Source of the DNA: JBGPTK01 sp963797765
GTDB lineage: Bacteria; Acidobacteriota; Terriglobia; Acidiferrales; UBA7541
Assembly: GCA_963797765.1 (NCBI GenBank)
Contig: CAWCQU010000004.1
Location: forward strand, 558,001-622,000
Direction of reading: 5' to 3'
Length of the DNA: 64,000 nt
The notes beneath the pieces are model-generated. The model was not told the origin of the DNA. It searched no databases and was given only the letters and a program-made list of their open reading frames with translations. Both the position numbers and the translations under genes were made by a program. Below, in pieces: positions 18,912 through 28,105 of the stretch (position 1 is the stretch's first letter; each line of letters begins with the position of its first letter).

Positions 18912-19775
18912 ATGAAGACGATCAAAACTGCCCTGCTGCTCACGGCGCTCACGCTGCTGCTTCTTTTCGGCGGACAGGCAATTGCCGGTCAACGTGGAAT
19001 GACCATCGCACTCTTCATCGCAATCGCCATGAACGGTACCGCTTATTTCTTTTCCGATAAAATCGCTCTGGCTTCGAGCGGCGCAAAACCGGTTACGCGC
19101 GAACAGGCCCCTCGCCTCTATGCCGTGATGGAACGTCTGGCGGGCAAAGCCAATCTGCCCATGCCCAAGCTCTACGTGATTCCGCAGCCGGCGCCGAATG
19201 CGTTTGCAACCGGCCGCAATCCAAGCCACGCTTCCGTGGCGGCCACCGAGGGCCTGCTCCAGCTATTGGACGATGAAGAACTCGAGGGCGTGATCGCGCA
19301 CGAACTTTCTCACGTTCGTAACTACGACATTTTGACTTCCTCCATCGCAGCTACCCTGGCTGGTGCAATCACCTGGGTCGCCAGCATGGGCCGCTGGGCT
19401 TTGATTTTCGGCGGCGGCGGGGCGTTGGGTGGGCGCGATAATGACCGCGGCGGCGGTGGCTTGACGGCGCTCTTGATGCTGATTGTCGCTCCTCTCGCGG
19501 CGCTTCTGCTCCAACTGGGAATCTCGCGCCAGCGTGAATACGAAGCGGACGCTTCCGGAGCGCGCATGGTTGGCCATCCTTATGGCCTGATGCGGGCGCT
19601 CGAAAAACTCGGCGCTTACAATAAGCGTATTCCGATGAACATTTCTCCTTCCACTTCCGCGCTGTGCATCGTTGCCCCTCTGAACGGGGGGCAGATGATG
19701 ATGAGCCTGTTCAGCACGCATCCTCCTCTCGACCGGCGAATCGAAGCTCTGAAGAACATGCAAATCACTCACTAA
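18912..19775 (+). CDS. htpX: Membrane zinc metalloprotease HtpX (M48)
   Basis: HtpX degrades misfolded membrane proteins as part of envelope quality control. ATG 18912 is preceded by GAGGAAATCTAT; a start at 18891 is possible but the ribosome site sits inside it. Two N-terminal membrane segments (ALLLTALTLLLLFG and MTIALFIAIAMNGTAYFF), the zinc-binding HELSHVRNYD, and the third ligand in EYEADASGA are present. Two further hydrophobic stretches flank a Gly/Arg-rich, low-complexity loop (FGGGGALGGRDNDRGGGG). Following clpB and hsp20, it completes a proteostasis block, though the MITE-like element lies between. 287 residues, normal length. Confidence 0.95.
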   Translation: MKTIKTALLLTALTLLLLFGGQAIAGQRGMTIALFIAIAMNGTAYFFSDKIALASSGAKPVTREQAPRLYAVMERLAGKANLPMPKLYVIPQPAPNAFATGRNPSHASVAATEGLLQLLDDEELEGVIAHELSHVRNYDILTSSIAATLAGAITWVASMGRWALIFGGGGALGGRDNDRGGGGLTALLMLIVAPLAALLLQLGISRQREYEADASGARMVGHPYGLMRALEKLGAYNKRIPMNISPSTSALCIVAPLNGGQMMMSLFSTHPPLDRRIEALKNMQITH

Positions 19776-20126
19776 TCACCACGATTGCAAAATTCATCTC
19801 CTGGATAGCTTGCGGTTAATGGGTCTCCAGGTTCGATTTTCAATCGCGAGCACTTAGAGAACTGCCGCAATGACGTTCCCTCATCTCTCCTCCTCCCCCT
19901 CTCCAATTACGCCCTGGATTGACACTCTCGGTACACGCGAAGAAACGATGAGAAGCGCGTAAAGTTTTCAGGGTATCAACCCAAGCCGGCGTCCCAGCTT
20001 GTTTCACGGGTACAAAGTAAGCTACCTATTATCAATGGCTTACGAACGGCTTGTGGCGCCAATAGGATTTGGCCGCAGGCGTGCACTCTCTAGCTTGTGC
20101 AGGGGTGGTCGAAAAGGAGAATCAGA
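19776..20126. other. Intergenic region after htpX
   Basis: About 350 bases with no coding frame that I trust, no clear terminator and no repeat shared with the rest of the window. A TTGACA-like box occurs near 19918 (ATTGACACTC) but no -10 follows at the right distance. The next gene has a good ribosome site, so its promoter probably lies here but I cannot place it. Confidence 0.4.
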
Positions 20127-20972
20127 ATGCTCGAGCAAAGAGACACAACAGCAGTAGTAGAGCAGCCGGAAGGTACGCCACGCTGGGTGGGCCTGGCAGT
20201 GGTAGTGCTGGCTGTCATCGGAATCGTGGCGCTGGGCATCGGCTGGAGCGCCAGTTCACGCGCAACCAACCTGGAGCAGGGCCTCACGGCTCAATCGCAG
20301 AACATCAAGCAATCGCAGGACGTTCTAAGCCAGCGGTTGGCGCAAGCAGAGGAAACCAACGCTCAGATGCGGGGCGAACTCAGTGTGGTCACCGACCGCC
20401 TCAAGCTGACGCAAGGTGAGCTCTCGAGCGCGCGCAAGTACGCGAAGCAAGTGAAGGAAGAAGATCAACAGAAATTGGAAGCGATGCAGAGTGACGTCTC
20501 CAACCAACTCGCTACCAAAGCCAGCGCCGATGACCTGAAGGCCACCAATGGCGACGTTGCCGGCGTCAAGACCGATCTGGAAGGCACCAAGAGCAATCTA
20601 CAAATGGCCCGCGGCGAGTTGGGCACTCTGATCGCTCGCAACCACGACGATATCGAAGTGCTTCGCCGCATGGGGCAGCGCGATTACTACGAGTTCACCA
20701 TCGACAAGAAAGGCAATCGCCAGAAAGTGGGCGACATAATGGTTGAACTCCGCGGCACCAACGCCAAGAAGAATCAGTTTACCGTGGCGATTTATGCGGA
20801 CGATGCGCGTTACGAAAAGAAGAACCGCTCCTCCAACGAGCCGATCTACTTCTACACGCGTGGCTCGCGCGCCGCGGCGGAACTGGTCGTCAACCATGTA
20901 GGAAAAGATAAGATCACTGGTTACCTGAGCGTTCCGAAGTCCGGTGCGCCTCAGCAAGGGACGGGCAACTGA
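20127..20972 (+). CDS. Membrane-anchored coiled-coil protein, function unknown
   Basis: 281 residues starting at ATG 20127 after AAGGAGAATCAGA. A cytoplasmic N-terminus is followed by one membrane segment (VGLAVVVLAVIGIVALGIGW), then a long helical, heptad-like region of about 125 residues (SQRLAQAEETNAQMRGEL, DRLKLTQGELSSARK) that should form a coiled coil, and a C-terminal domain with YYEFTIDKKGNRQKVGDIMV and ELVVNHVGKDKITGYLSVPK. I do not recognise the family beyond a memory of acidobacterial hypothetical proteins. A perfect terminator follows, so it is probably monocistronic. A role in the periplasm or cell envelope is inferred only from topology. Confidence 0.8.
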   Translation: MLEQRDTTAVVEQPEGTPRWVGLAVVVLAVIGIVALGIGWSASSRATNLEQGLTAQSQNIKQSQDVLSQRLAQAEETNAQMRGELSVVTDRLKLTQGELSSARKYAKQVKEEDQQKLEAMQSDVSNQLATKASADDLKATNGDVAGVKTDLEGTKSNLQMARGELGTLIARNHDDIEVLRRMGQRDYYEFTIDKKGNRQKVGDIMVELRGTNAKKNQFTVAIYADDARYEKKNRSSNEPIYFYTRGSRAAAELVVNHVGKDKITGYLSVPKSGAPQQGTGN

Positions 20973-21048
20973 AGTAGCCGACGGTTGGTAACTGCTCTTC
21001 TCATCTCCGCGGGCGGAATGGGAAAGCAGCCCCGTAGCGGGGTCAGGC

Positions 21049-21081
21049 GAGGGCGCTCGATGCGAGCGCCCTCTTTTTTTT
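21049..21081 (+). terminator. Rho-independent terminator
   Basis: GAGGGCGCTCG (21049-21059), loop ATG, CGAGCGCCCTC (21063-21073), then eight T. An 11-base perfect stem with a triloop, 76 bases after the coiled-coil gene: a textbook intrinsic terminator. It may also serve the convergent small gene on the minus strand, although its own A-run on the other side is absent. Confidence 0.93.
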
Positions 21082-21100
21082 GTTTAGAATTCGTTCCGGA

Positions 21101-21271
21101 CTATTCCGACTTGGTTAGGAAGCGCATCTTGCGCCGGTGAAATATTCTGGCCAGCGCGTTCAGTTGGTCGTAGGTGATCTTTCCCTGCTCGTAGAGCTTT
21201 ACCTTGGCCTTGGCCGCCTTGCGCCGGCGGTGTTGCATCTTCCAGGCCAAAAACCGCTTGTCATTTGCCAT
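21101..21271 (-). CDS. Small basic protein of 56 residues, function unknown
   Basis: ATG 21271 is preceded by GGAGGACACGGG, a strong ribosome site. The product, MANDKRFLAWKMQHRRRKAA and onward, is highly basic (Lys/Arg in about a third of positions), has no Cys and ends RRKMRFLTKSE. It looks like a nucleic-acid- or ribosome-binding protein, but I recognise no family. It is divergent from nagA and convergent with the coiled-coil gene. A frame extending upstream to 21388 would overlap nagA and is rejected. Confidence 0.65.
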   Translation of the reverse strand: MANDKRFLAWKMQHRRRKAAKAKVKLYEQGKITYDQLNALARIFHRRKMRFLTKSE

Positions 21272-21372
21272 CCCGTGTCCTCCAGGGTGAACTGACATTG
21301 TAACGGACCTCGGCCCGGATGCAAGCCTGAGCGATGCATTTCGGTCCAAGTTCGGATACCATGTGGCCGAGC

Positions 21373-22548
21373 ATGGCTTATTTCGCAATAGAAAGCGCCC
21401 GAATCCTCACTCCCCTCGAGGAAATCACCGCCGCCGTCATCCTCATCGAGGATGGCCGGATCGTCCGCGTGGGCCGGCGCCAAGAAATACAACTGCCGAC
21501 CGGAGCGAAGCTTATCGACGCCACAGGGCGCACGATTGTACCGGGCTTCGTGGACGTGCATATCCACGGCGCCGGCGGGCATGATGTGATGGAAGGAAGC
21601 CCGGACGCCCTCGAAACAGTGGCGCGCACCGTGGCGCGATATGGAACCACCACTCTGGTAGCCACCACGGTGACGGCACCCACGGACCAGACTTGCAGAA
21701 GCCTCGAAGGCATCGCCCGATACATCCGCAGTCCGCTCAACAGCGGCGCGCCATCCTCGCCGCGCGCCGAAATCGTGGGAATCCATTTCGAAGGGCCGTT
21801 CATCAGCCACGCGCGGCGCGGCGTACATCCGCCGGATTCGATTGCCAATCCATCCATCCCCACGCTCAATCGATTCCTCGATGCTTCCGGTGGATACGCG
21901 CGAATCCTGACCATGGCGCCGGAGTTGCCAGGTGCTTTCGAGTTGATTCAGACAGCTCGCGCAGCCGGCCTGATTGTGTCTCTGGGCCACACCGACGCGA
22001 CGTACGAAGTGGCCAGCGCGGCTATCGACCGCGGCGCAAGCCACGCCGCGCACGTTTTCAACGCCATGCGCCCATTTTCACATCGCGAAACAGGAGTGCT
22101 GGGCGCAGTGCTCACCGATCCGCGCGTGACAGCCGAAGTGATCGCTGATGGCGTCCACGTGGACGATGCGGCGATTCGCCTTCTGCTTGCCGCAAAAGGA
22201 ATCGAACGCGTTGTGCTGGTGAGCGATGGAATTTCCGCCACGGGAATGCCGGACGGAACCTACAAGTTGGGAACCTTTGACGTCGTCGTGTCCGGCGGCG
22301 TGTGCCGCAATCTGGAAGGTCGCCTGGCAGGCAGCACACTCACTCTCGACCGCGCGATTCGGCACGTCGTATCTCTCGGTGTGCGCCTGGCCGAAGCCGT
22401 ACGAATGGCCACCGAAGTTCCCGCAATGCGCCTCGGTCTCGCCGGGAAAAAAGGAGTGATCGCGCCAGGCGCAGACGCCGATCTCGTGATGCTTACCCCA
22501 GATCTGCAAATCGCCGGAGTGATGGCCCGCGGTGTATTGGTCTCCTAG
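21373..22548 (+). CDS. nagA: N-acetylglucosamine-6-phosphate deacetylase
   Basis: Amidohydrolase that converts GlcNAc-6-P to glucosamine-6-P in amino-sugar and cell-wall recycling. Family motifs: VDVHIHGAGGHDVMEG with the metal-binding histidines, GIHFEGPFIS with the metal Glu, HVFNAMRPFSHRETG, and VLVSDGISATGMPDGTYKLG with the catalytic Asp. ATG 21373 (MAYFAIESARILTP) is chosen as the natural N-terminus; in-frame ATGs at 21334 and 21361 are possible. No nagB or transporter is adjacent, so it may serve recycling rather than uptake. The protein is 391 residues, normal for the family. Confidence 0.95.
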   Translation: MAYFAIESARILTPLEEITAAVILIEDGRIVRVGRRQEIQLPTGAKLIDATGRTIVPGFVDVHIHGAGGHDVMEGSPDALETVARTVARYGTTTLVATTVTAPTDQTCRSLEGIARYIRSPLNSGAPSSPRAEIVGIHFEGPFISHARRGVHPPDSIANPSIPTLNRFLDASGGYARILTMAPELPGAFELIQTARAAGLIVSLGHTDATYEVASAAIDRGASHAAHVFNAMRPFSHRETGVLGAVLTDPRVTAEVIADGVHVDDAAIRLLLAAKGIERVVLVSDGISATGMPDGTYKLGTFDVVVSGGVCRNLEGRLAGSTLTLDRAIRHVVSLGVRLAEAVRMATEVPAMRLGLAGKKGVIAPGADADLVMLTPDLQIAGVMARGVLVS

Positions 22549-22694
22549 CAGTCCGCAGAAATCTCCGCCTCGTAGCCATTCCGATCCCGCTCCTGCGGAA
22601 GCGGAATCCAAAGTAAATCCCAGATGCTTGAGCGGAATTTTGTTTCTTGCCTTCTTGTCCAGAGGGGCCGTTCCATCACAACAGCAAAAGCAGT

Positions 22695-22949
22695 TTACTT
22701 ATTCAGAGGAATTTTCAATTCTTCGGCGAGCAAATGAGGATCGAAAGGACTGCAAGCGAAATAGCGCCCATCCACTTCAAGCGTCGGCACTTTTCTGCGG
22801 CCGTTGTTGACGCGTAATACCAGGTCTTCCGCGTCGGGATCCTCATCCACATTTATTTCAAGGAATGAAATTCCGCGCTCTTTCAAGAACTGCTTCGCGC
22901 GCCGGCAATCGCCACACCACGAAGTCGAATAGATGGTAATTTCATTCAT
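22695..22949 (-). CDS. Glutaredoxin-family protein (CGDC)
   Basis: 84-residue thioredoxin-fold protein with active site WCGDC, then ERGISFLEINVDED, the cis-Pro loop KVPTLEVDG, and a short C-terminal helix. This is the mycoredoxin/NrdH-like class of small glutaredoxins, in which CGDC or CxxC replaces the classical CPYC. Its reductant (mycothiol, bacillithiol, thioredoxin reductase) cannot be told from sequence. It lies downstream of atpC on the same strand with a 108-base gap and may have its own promoter. Confidence 0.88.
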   Translation of the reverse strand: MNEITIYSTSWCGDCRRAKQFLKERGISFLEINVDEDPDAEDLVLRVNNGRRKVPTLEVDGRYFACSPFDPHLLAEELKIPLNK

Positions 22950-23057
22950 TGAACGGTCGTTTAAAATCTGCCCTGACTACTTTTGATGCGGAAACGCAGG
23001 GGAGGATTCAGGTCACCGATCGCCATAGATCCACTGAGTGTATTCACAATGCAGGTT

Positions 23058-23513
23058 TTAGTGGCCCGGCGTGTAATCCCGTTCCGCTGCTGCTGCGCCT
23101 GCCATGCCGCCCTTTCCGGCCGCCTGCATGCGGATTAAGGCGCGTCTCAGGGCGTATTCCGCGCGGTCCCAATCGAGATCAGGTTTCGGCTTAGCAAGAC
23201 GTTCCTTCGCGCGATCGAGGGCTGCCGTTGCGCGAGTCAGGTCAATCTCTTCGGCCCGCTCGGAAATCTCAGCCAGCACAATCACGCGGTCCGGCAGCAC
23301 TTCCGCATAGCCATGGATCACGGTCAAATAGTGAGTGTCGCCATTTCGCTGGTAACTCAATAGCCCGATTCCAAGTTCCGTAATCAGCGGCGCGTGCCCC
23401 GGCAGAATGCCCAGGTAGCCGTCGAGGCCGGGCAATTCCACCAGTTTCGCCGAATCGTGGATCACGTGCCGTTCCGGCGTCACCACTTCAAGTTCGAGTC
23501 TTTCTGGCAACAT
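23058..23513 (-). CDS. atpC: ATP synthase epsilon subunit
   Basis: Central-stalk subunit that couples and inhibits F1. The N-terminal beta-sandwich (LELEVVTPERHVIHDSAK, ELPGLDGYLGILPGHAPLIT) is intact, followed by the two-helix C-terminal domain and about 25 extra residues rich in Ala and Gly (AAGKGGMAGAAAAERDY). Last gene of the atp cluster, 53 bases after atpD. The extended tail might affect inhibition of rotation; this is speculation. Confidence 0.95.
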   Translation of the reverse strand: MLPERLELEVVTPERHVIHDSAKLVELPGLDGYLGILPGHAPLITELGIGLLSYQRNGDTHYLTVIHGYAEVLPDRVIVLAEISERAEEIDLTRATAALDRAKERLAKPKPDLDWDRAEYALRRALIRMQAAGKGGMAGAAAAERDYTPGH

Positions 23514-23566
23514 TGGTTAGTTCTTCGCCGTTTCCTGTTTCGCGTCCCGCTCCGCCGTCATCGCGA

Positions 23567-25018
23567 TCAAGCGGTGGCCGCCATTTTCTTGGCGTTGTCC
23601 AGCACTTCGTCAATCGTGCCCACCATGTAGAACGCCTGCTCGGGAACTTCGTCATGCTTGCCGTCGACGATTTCCTTGAAGCCGCGGATAGTGTCTTCGA
23701 TCTTCACGTACTTGCCCGCCAGGCCGGTAAATTGCTCGGCCACGAACATAGGCTGCGAAAGGAACTTCTCGATTTTGCGGGCGCGGCCCACCGTCTGTTT
23801 GTCCTCGTCGGAAAGTTCTTCGATGCCGAGAATGGCGATGATGTCTTGCAGGTCCTTGTAGCGCTGGAGTACGGACTTCACCGAGCGCGCCACATTGTAA
23901 TGATCCTGTCCCACCACTCGCGGATCCAAAATGCGCGAATAGCTTGCCAGCGGATCGACCGCGGGATAAATGCCGCGCTCCACGATTTGCCGGCTCAGGT
24001 TGGTGGTTGCGTCCAGGTGAGTAAACGTGGCCGCCGGCGCCGGATCGGTGTAATCGTCGGCCGGTACATAAATGGCCTGCACCGAAGTGATCGATCCGTG
24101 TTTCGTGGATGTGATGCGTTCCTGCAATTCGCCGATTTCGGTATTCAAGTTCGGCTGATATCCCACGGCGGAAGGCATGCGTCCCAGCAGAGCGGAAACT
24201 TCCGAGCCCGCCTGCACGAATCGGAAAATATTGTCGATAAAAAGCAGCACATCCAAATGCTCTTCGTCGCGGAAATATTCAGCCACCGTCAGGCCGGTCA
24301 ATCCCACCCGCAGGCGGGCGCCGGGCGGCTCGGTCATCTGCCCGTAAATCAGCGCCGCGCGCGATTTTTCGGAATTGCCGGGAACCACCACGCCCGATTC
24401 CTGAAATTCCAGCCACAGGTCATTCCCTTCGCGGGTTCGTTCGCCCACTCCGGCAAACACGGAAACGCCGCCGTGCTTCATGGCCACGTTGTGAATCAAT
24501 TCCTGAATCAGCACGGTCTTGCCTACACCCGCGCCGCCGAATAATCCGATTTTCCCGCCCTTCAGGAACGGCTCGATCAGGTCCACCACTTTAATTCCCG
24601 TCTCGAACATTTCCAGCGTGGTGGATTGATCATCCAGTTTAGGAGCCGGACGGTGAATCGGGTAGCGCTTATCGGTTTTCACTTCGCCCAATTCGTCCAC
24701 AGGCTCGCCCAGCACATTCATCACGCGGCCCAGAGTGCCGCGCCCCACGGGAACCGTGATTCCCTCCTCCAGGTCCACGGCTTTCATTCCGCGCACCAAA
24801 CCCTCGGTGGGCTTCATCGCGACGCAGCGAACGCGCCCCTCGCCCAGGTGCTGTTCCACCTCCGCGATAATATCGAGCGGTGCGGGAACCTGGAATCCCT
24901 CACTGGTGATGTGCACCGCGTTATAGATACTCGGCAGGTGGCCCTCTTCAAACACCACGTCCACCACCGGACCAATCACCTGCACCACGCGTCCCACTTT
25001 CCCTTTCTCCGATCCCAT
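23567..25018 (-). CDS. atpD: ATP synthase beta subunit
   Basis: Catalytic subunit of F1. ATG 25018 (MGSEKGKVGRVVQVIGPVVD) is preceded by AAGGAGAACCAG; a longer frame from 25069 has no such site. P-loop GGAGVGKT, the catalytic Glu region GERTREGNDLW, and DELSEED-like GIEELSDEDK are present, as is the ALLGRMPSAVGYQP stretch. 483 residues, normal length. It follows atpG with a 10-base gap. Confidence 0.97.
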   Translation of the reverse strand: MGSEKGKVGRVVQVIGPVVDVVFEEGHLPSIYNAVHITSEGFQVPAPLDIIAEVEQHLGEGRVRCVAMKPTEGLVRGMKAVDLEEGITVPVGRGTLGRVMNVLGEPVDELGEVKTDKRYPIHRPAPKLDDQSTTLEMFETGIKVVDLIEPFLKGGKIGLFGGAGVGKTVLIQELIHNVAMKHGGVSVFAGVGERTREGNDLWLEFQESGVVVPGNSEKSRAALIYGQMTEPPGARLRVGLTGLTVAEYFRDEEHLDVLLFIDNIFRFVQAGSEVSALLGRMPSAVGYQPNLNTEIGELQERITSTKHGSITSVQAIYVPADDYTDPAPAATFTHLDATTNLSRQIVERGIYPAVDPLASYSRILDPRVVGQDHYNVARSVKSVLQRYKDLQDIIAILGIEELSDEDKQTVGRARKIEKFLSQPMFVAEQFTGLAGKYVKIEDTIRGFKEIVDGKHDEVPEQAFYMVGTIDEVLDNAKKMAATA

Positions 25019-25028
25019 CTGGTTCTCC

Positions 25029-25952
25029 TTAACTCCCAGTCGCGGAAGCCGCTCCGCTGACGATTTCAATCAATTCCCGGGTAATCGTAGCCTGCCGGAT
25101 CTTGTTCATCTCCAGCGTCAAACCTTCGATCAACTCGGCCGCGTTGGTGGTGGCCGCATCCATCGCCGTCATTCGCGCGGCATGTTCCGCCGCGGACGAT
25201 TCCAGCAGGATCCGGAATATTTCCGCTTCCAGATACCGCGGCACCAGGCCCTTGAAAATTTCTTCCGGTGGCTGCTCGTAAATGTAATCCACCAGCATCG
25301 CGCCCGAATCCGCTCGTTCCATGGGCAAGGAAGAGCCGTGGCCTTCGCTCGATTCCGATTTCTGTGTTTCAAAAGTTTCCGGAGCGATGGGAAGAATCCG
25401 TTCCGCCCGAAGATGCTGCACCATCACGCTTTTGAACTCGTTGTAAATTGCATATACCGAGTCCACTTCGCCCTTCGAATAAATTTCAGCCACGCGCGCC
25501 GCGATTTCCTTGGCCTTGCCGAACTGCACGCGGTCCGAGACTCCCAGATATTCGGCCACGAAACTCCATTGGCGCTTCCGCAGAGCGTCCCGTCCCTTCC
25601 GTCCCACCGCGATGAGCTCGATCTTCTTCCCGCGATACTCGCGTAAAAATTCGAGCGAGCGCTTCACCACGTTTGTATTGAAGGCCCCGCATAGGGTGCG
25701 GTCCCCGGTCAAGACAATCGCCAGAATGCGCTCTTCCGGCCGCCGTTCGAGCAAAGGATGCGCGGGACTCTCGATGCGCGCCATGGCCGAACGCAGTACG
25801 CGCAGAATTTCACGCGCGTAGGGCCGCGCGGCAAATACCCCTTCCTGCGCACGCCGCAGCTTCGACGCCGCGACGAACTTCATCGCCCGGGTAATCTGCT
25901 GCGTGTTCTTTACGGAGCGTATCCGCCGCCGGTAATCAAGAAGTGTAGGCAT
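25029..25952 (-). CDS. atpG: ATP synthase gamma subunit
   Basis: Rotor shaft of F1. The conserved N-terminus RRRIRSVKNTQQITRAMKFV and C-terminal helix (AAEHAARMTAMDAATTNAAE, then LTLEMNKIRQATITRELIEI) are unmistakable. The protein is 307 residues, slightly longer than usual, because of a hydrophilic insertion of about 20 residues (KSESSEGHGSSLPMERADSG) before the final part. Such insertions are known in this subunit from various bacteria. Separated from atpA by 59 bases. Confidence 0.95.
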   Translation of the reverse strand: MPTLLDYRRRIRSVKNTQQITRAMKFVAASKLRRAQEGVFAARPYAREILRVLRSAMARIESPAHPLLERRPEERILAIVLTGDRTLCGAFNTNVVKRSLEFLREYRGKKIELIAVGRKGRDALRKRQWSFVAEYLGVSDRVQFGKAKEIAARVAEIYSKGEVDSVYAIYNEFKSVMVQHLRAERILPIAPETFETQKSESSEGHGSSLPMERADSGAMLVDYIYEQPPEEIFKGLVPRYLEAEIFRILLESSAAEHAARMTAMDAATTNAAELIEGLTLEMNKIRQATITRELIEIVSGAASATGS

Positions 25953-26011
25953 GTGTAACTAAAATTCGCGATCCCCCGTGAATCTACGGCCAATCCCCCA
26001 TCAATCCGGGA

Positions 26012-27559
26012 TCAATCCGCGGCGGCCTCTGTCTTCACTGCGGCCGCGGTTCCCACGAACCGGTCCTTGAACGCATCCAGCGCCTTGCCGATTTCGCCGC
26101 GCAAAGCATCGTCCAGCGCCTTCTTCTGCGCAATCGATTTCAGCAGCGCGGCGTAATTCGTTTCCACGAACGCGTACAATTCCTGCTCAAACCGGCGGCA
26201 ATCCGCCAGATCGATATTGTCCATGTAGCCTTTCGTGCCCGCGAAAATAATCAAGATCTGCTTTTCCACTGGCAGTGGCTCGAATTGCCCCTGCTTCAGA
26301 ATTTCCGTCAGCTTCTGCCCGCGCGCCAGTTGCGCCTGTGTGGCTTTGTCCAGGTCCGATCCGAACTGCGCGAAGGCAGCCAGGTCGCGGTATTGCGCCA
26401 GGTCCAGGCGCAACGTGCCGGCCACCTGACGCATGGCCTTGATCTGCGCATTGCCGCCCACGCGGCTCACTGAGATGCCTACGTTGATCGCGGGGCGAAT
26501 TCCGATATTGAACAAATCGGCTTCCAGGAAAATCTGCCCATCGGTAATCGAAATCACGTTGGTGGGAATGTACGCGGAAACGTCACCCGCCTGCGTTTCA
26601 ATCACAGGAAGCGCCGTAAGCGACCCGGCGCCGTGTGCGTCATTCAACTTAGCCGCGCGTTCCAGCAAGCGCGAATGCAAAAAGAAAACGTCTCCCGGAT
26701 ACGCCTCGCGTCCCGGCGGGCGGCGCAGGAGCAATGAGATTTCGCGATACGACTGCGCGTGCTTCGAAAGATCGTCGTAGAAACACACCGCATGCCGCTT
26801 GCTATCCCGGAAATATTCGCCCATCGCGCAAGCCGCGTAGGGAGCGATATATTGCATCGTGGCCGGTTCGGCCGCCGACGCCACCACCACGATCGTATAA
26901 TCCATCGCGCCGTTATCCGTAAGCACCTTGATCACCTGCGCCACGGTGGAGCGTTTCTGGCCGATCGCGCAGTAAATACAAATCACGTCGCCGCCGCGCT
27001 GGTTCAAAATCGTATCCAGGATAATCGCGGTCTTGCCAGTCTGACGGTCGCCGATGATCAGTTCGCGCTGCCCTCGGCCGATCGGAATCATCGAATCGAT
27101 CGCTTTGATTCCCGTCTGAATCGGTTCCCGCACCGGCTGGCGATCCACCACGCCCGGCGCCAGGCGCTCCAGTGCGTTGCGCTGCTCGGTAAGAATGGGT
27201 CCTTTATCGTCCAGCGGCTCGCCCAGCGGATTCACCACCCGGCCGATCAGCACATCGCCCACCGGCACGGACATAATCTTGTTCGTCCGCTTGACGATAT
27301 CGCCCTCTTTAATTTCCGCGTACTCGCCGAACAGCACCGCGCCCACCTGGTCTTCTTCCAGGTTCAACGCGATTCCGGTCACGCCGTGCGGAAAAGAAAT
27401 CATCTCGCCGGCCATCACTTTATCCAAGCCGTGGATGCGCGCGATGCCGTCGCCGACGGAAATCACCGAGCCCACCTCTTCCACCGCGACGGTCTGCTGG
27501 TAATTTTCGATCTGGTCTCGAATCAGTTTTGTAATTTCGTCCGCTTTGATTTGCGCCAT
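26012..27559 (-). CDS. atpA: ATP synthase alpha subunit
   Basis: Non-catalytic nucleotide-binding subunit of F1. ATG 27559 (MAQIKADEITKLIRDQIENY) is chosen because AGGAG sits 6 bases before it; a GTG directly upstream (27562) is also in frame. P-loop GDRQTGKT, SVSRVGGNAQIKAMRQVAG and EAYPGDVFFLHSRLLERAA are all classical. 515 residues, normal length. Separated by 9 bases from atpH. Confidence 0.97.
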   Translation of the reverse strand: MAQIKADEITKLIRDQIENYQQTVAVEEVGSVISVGDGIARIHGLDKVMAGEMISFPHGVTGIALNLEEDQVGAVLFGEYAEIKEGDIVKRTNKIMSVPVGDVLIGRVVNPLGEPLDDKGPILTEQRNALERLAPGVVDRQPVREPIQTGIKAIDSMIPIGRGQRELIIGDRQTGKTAIILDTILNQRGGDVICIYCAIGQKRSTVAQVIKVLTDNGAMDYTIVVVASAAEPATMQYIAPYAACAMGEYFRDSKRHAVCFYDDLSKHAQSYREISLLLRRPPGREAYPGDVFFLHSRLLERAAKLNDAHGAGSLTALPVIETQAGDVSAYIPTNVISITDGQIFLEADLFNIGIRPAINVGISVSRVGGNAQIKAMRQVAGTLRLDLAQYRDLAAFAQFGSDLDKATQAQLARGQKLTEILKQGQFEPLPVEKQILIIFAGTKGYMDNIDLADCRRFEQELYAFVETNYAALLKSIAQKKALDDALRGEIGKALDAFKDRFVGTAAAVKTEAAAD

Positions 27560-27568
27560 CACCCGCTC

Positions 27569-28105
27569 CTATTCCGTTTCCAATCGAGTGCGCAGCCGGT
27601 TCAATTGCTCGCGCACCGATCCGTCATAAATCGTTGAGCCGATCCGCACCACCGCTCCGCCAATCAGCTTTTCATCCAGCTTGTACTGCGCTTCAATTCG
27701 CTTCCCGGTCAGTTTCGCCAGAGCCTTCGTCAATTGCTCTTTTTCGCCCGGTGAAAGTTCCCGCGCCGAACTCACACTGGCCTCGGCGATTCCCAGTTTC
27801 TCGTTCAACAGCAATTCAAATGCTTCGCGAATTTCTCCCAGATCTTCCATCCGCCGGTTGTCCGCGATCACAAAAAGAAAATTCCGCACCGCTTCGCCCA
27901 CTCCGATTCGCTCCGCCAGCTTTTCGATCACGCTTTGTTTCGCCTCGCGCGAAACCGCGGGAGTGGCCAGAAAATTCCGCAGATCGTGGGATATGGCATA
28001 CGCCCCGGCAAATGCGGCCAGTTCCCGTTTGAACGCCTCTGCGCTCTTGCGCTCAATCGCCACATCCACCAGAGCCGCCGCATACCGTTGCGCCAGTACG
28101 CTCAA
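27569..28105 (-). CDS. atpH: ATP synthase delta subunit
   Basis: Peripheral-stalk subunit (OSCP homologue) that ties the F1 head to the b dimer. 178 residues with AQRYAAALVDVAIER at the N-terminus and IGSTIYDGSVREQLNRLR at the C-terminus, the characteristic end of the family (G-S-x-x-Y-D-G-S). The ATG overlaps the atpF stop by 4 bases (ATGA), so the stalk proteins are translationally coupled. Confidence 0.95.
   Translation of the reverse strand: MSVLAQRYAAALVDVAIERKSAEAFKRELAAFAGAYAISHDLRNFLATPAVSREAKQSVIEKLAERIGVGEAVRNFLFVIADNRRMEDLGEIREAFELLLNEKLGIAEASVSSARELSPGEKEQLTKALAKLTGKRIEAQYKLDEKLIGGAVVRIGSTIYDGSVREQLNRLRTRLETE

Noticed and set aside
19918..19945. TTGACA box as promoter of the coiled-coil gene
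   Set aside because: No -10 hexamer at 16-18 bases and 200 bases from the gene; likely chance.
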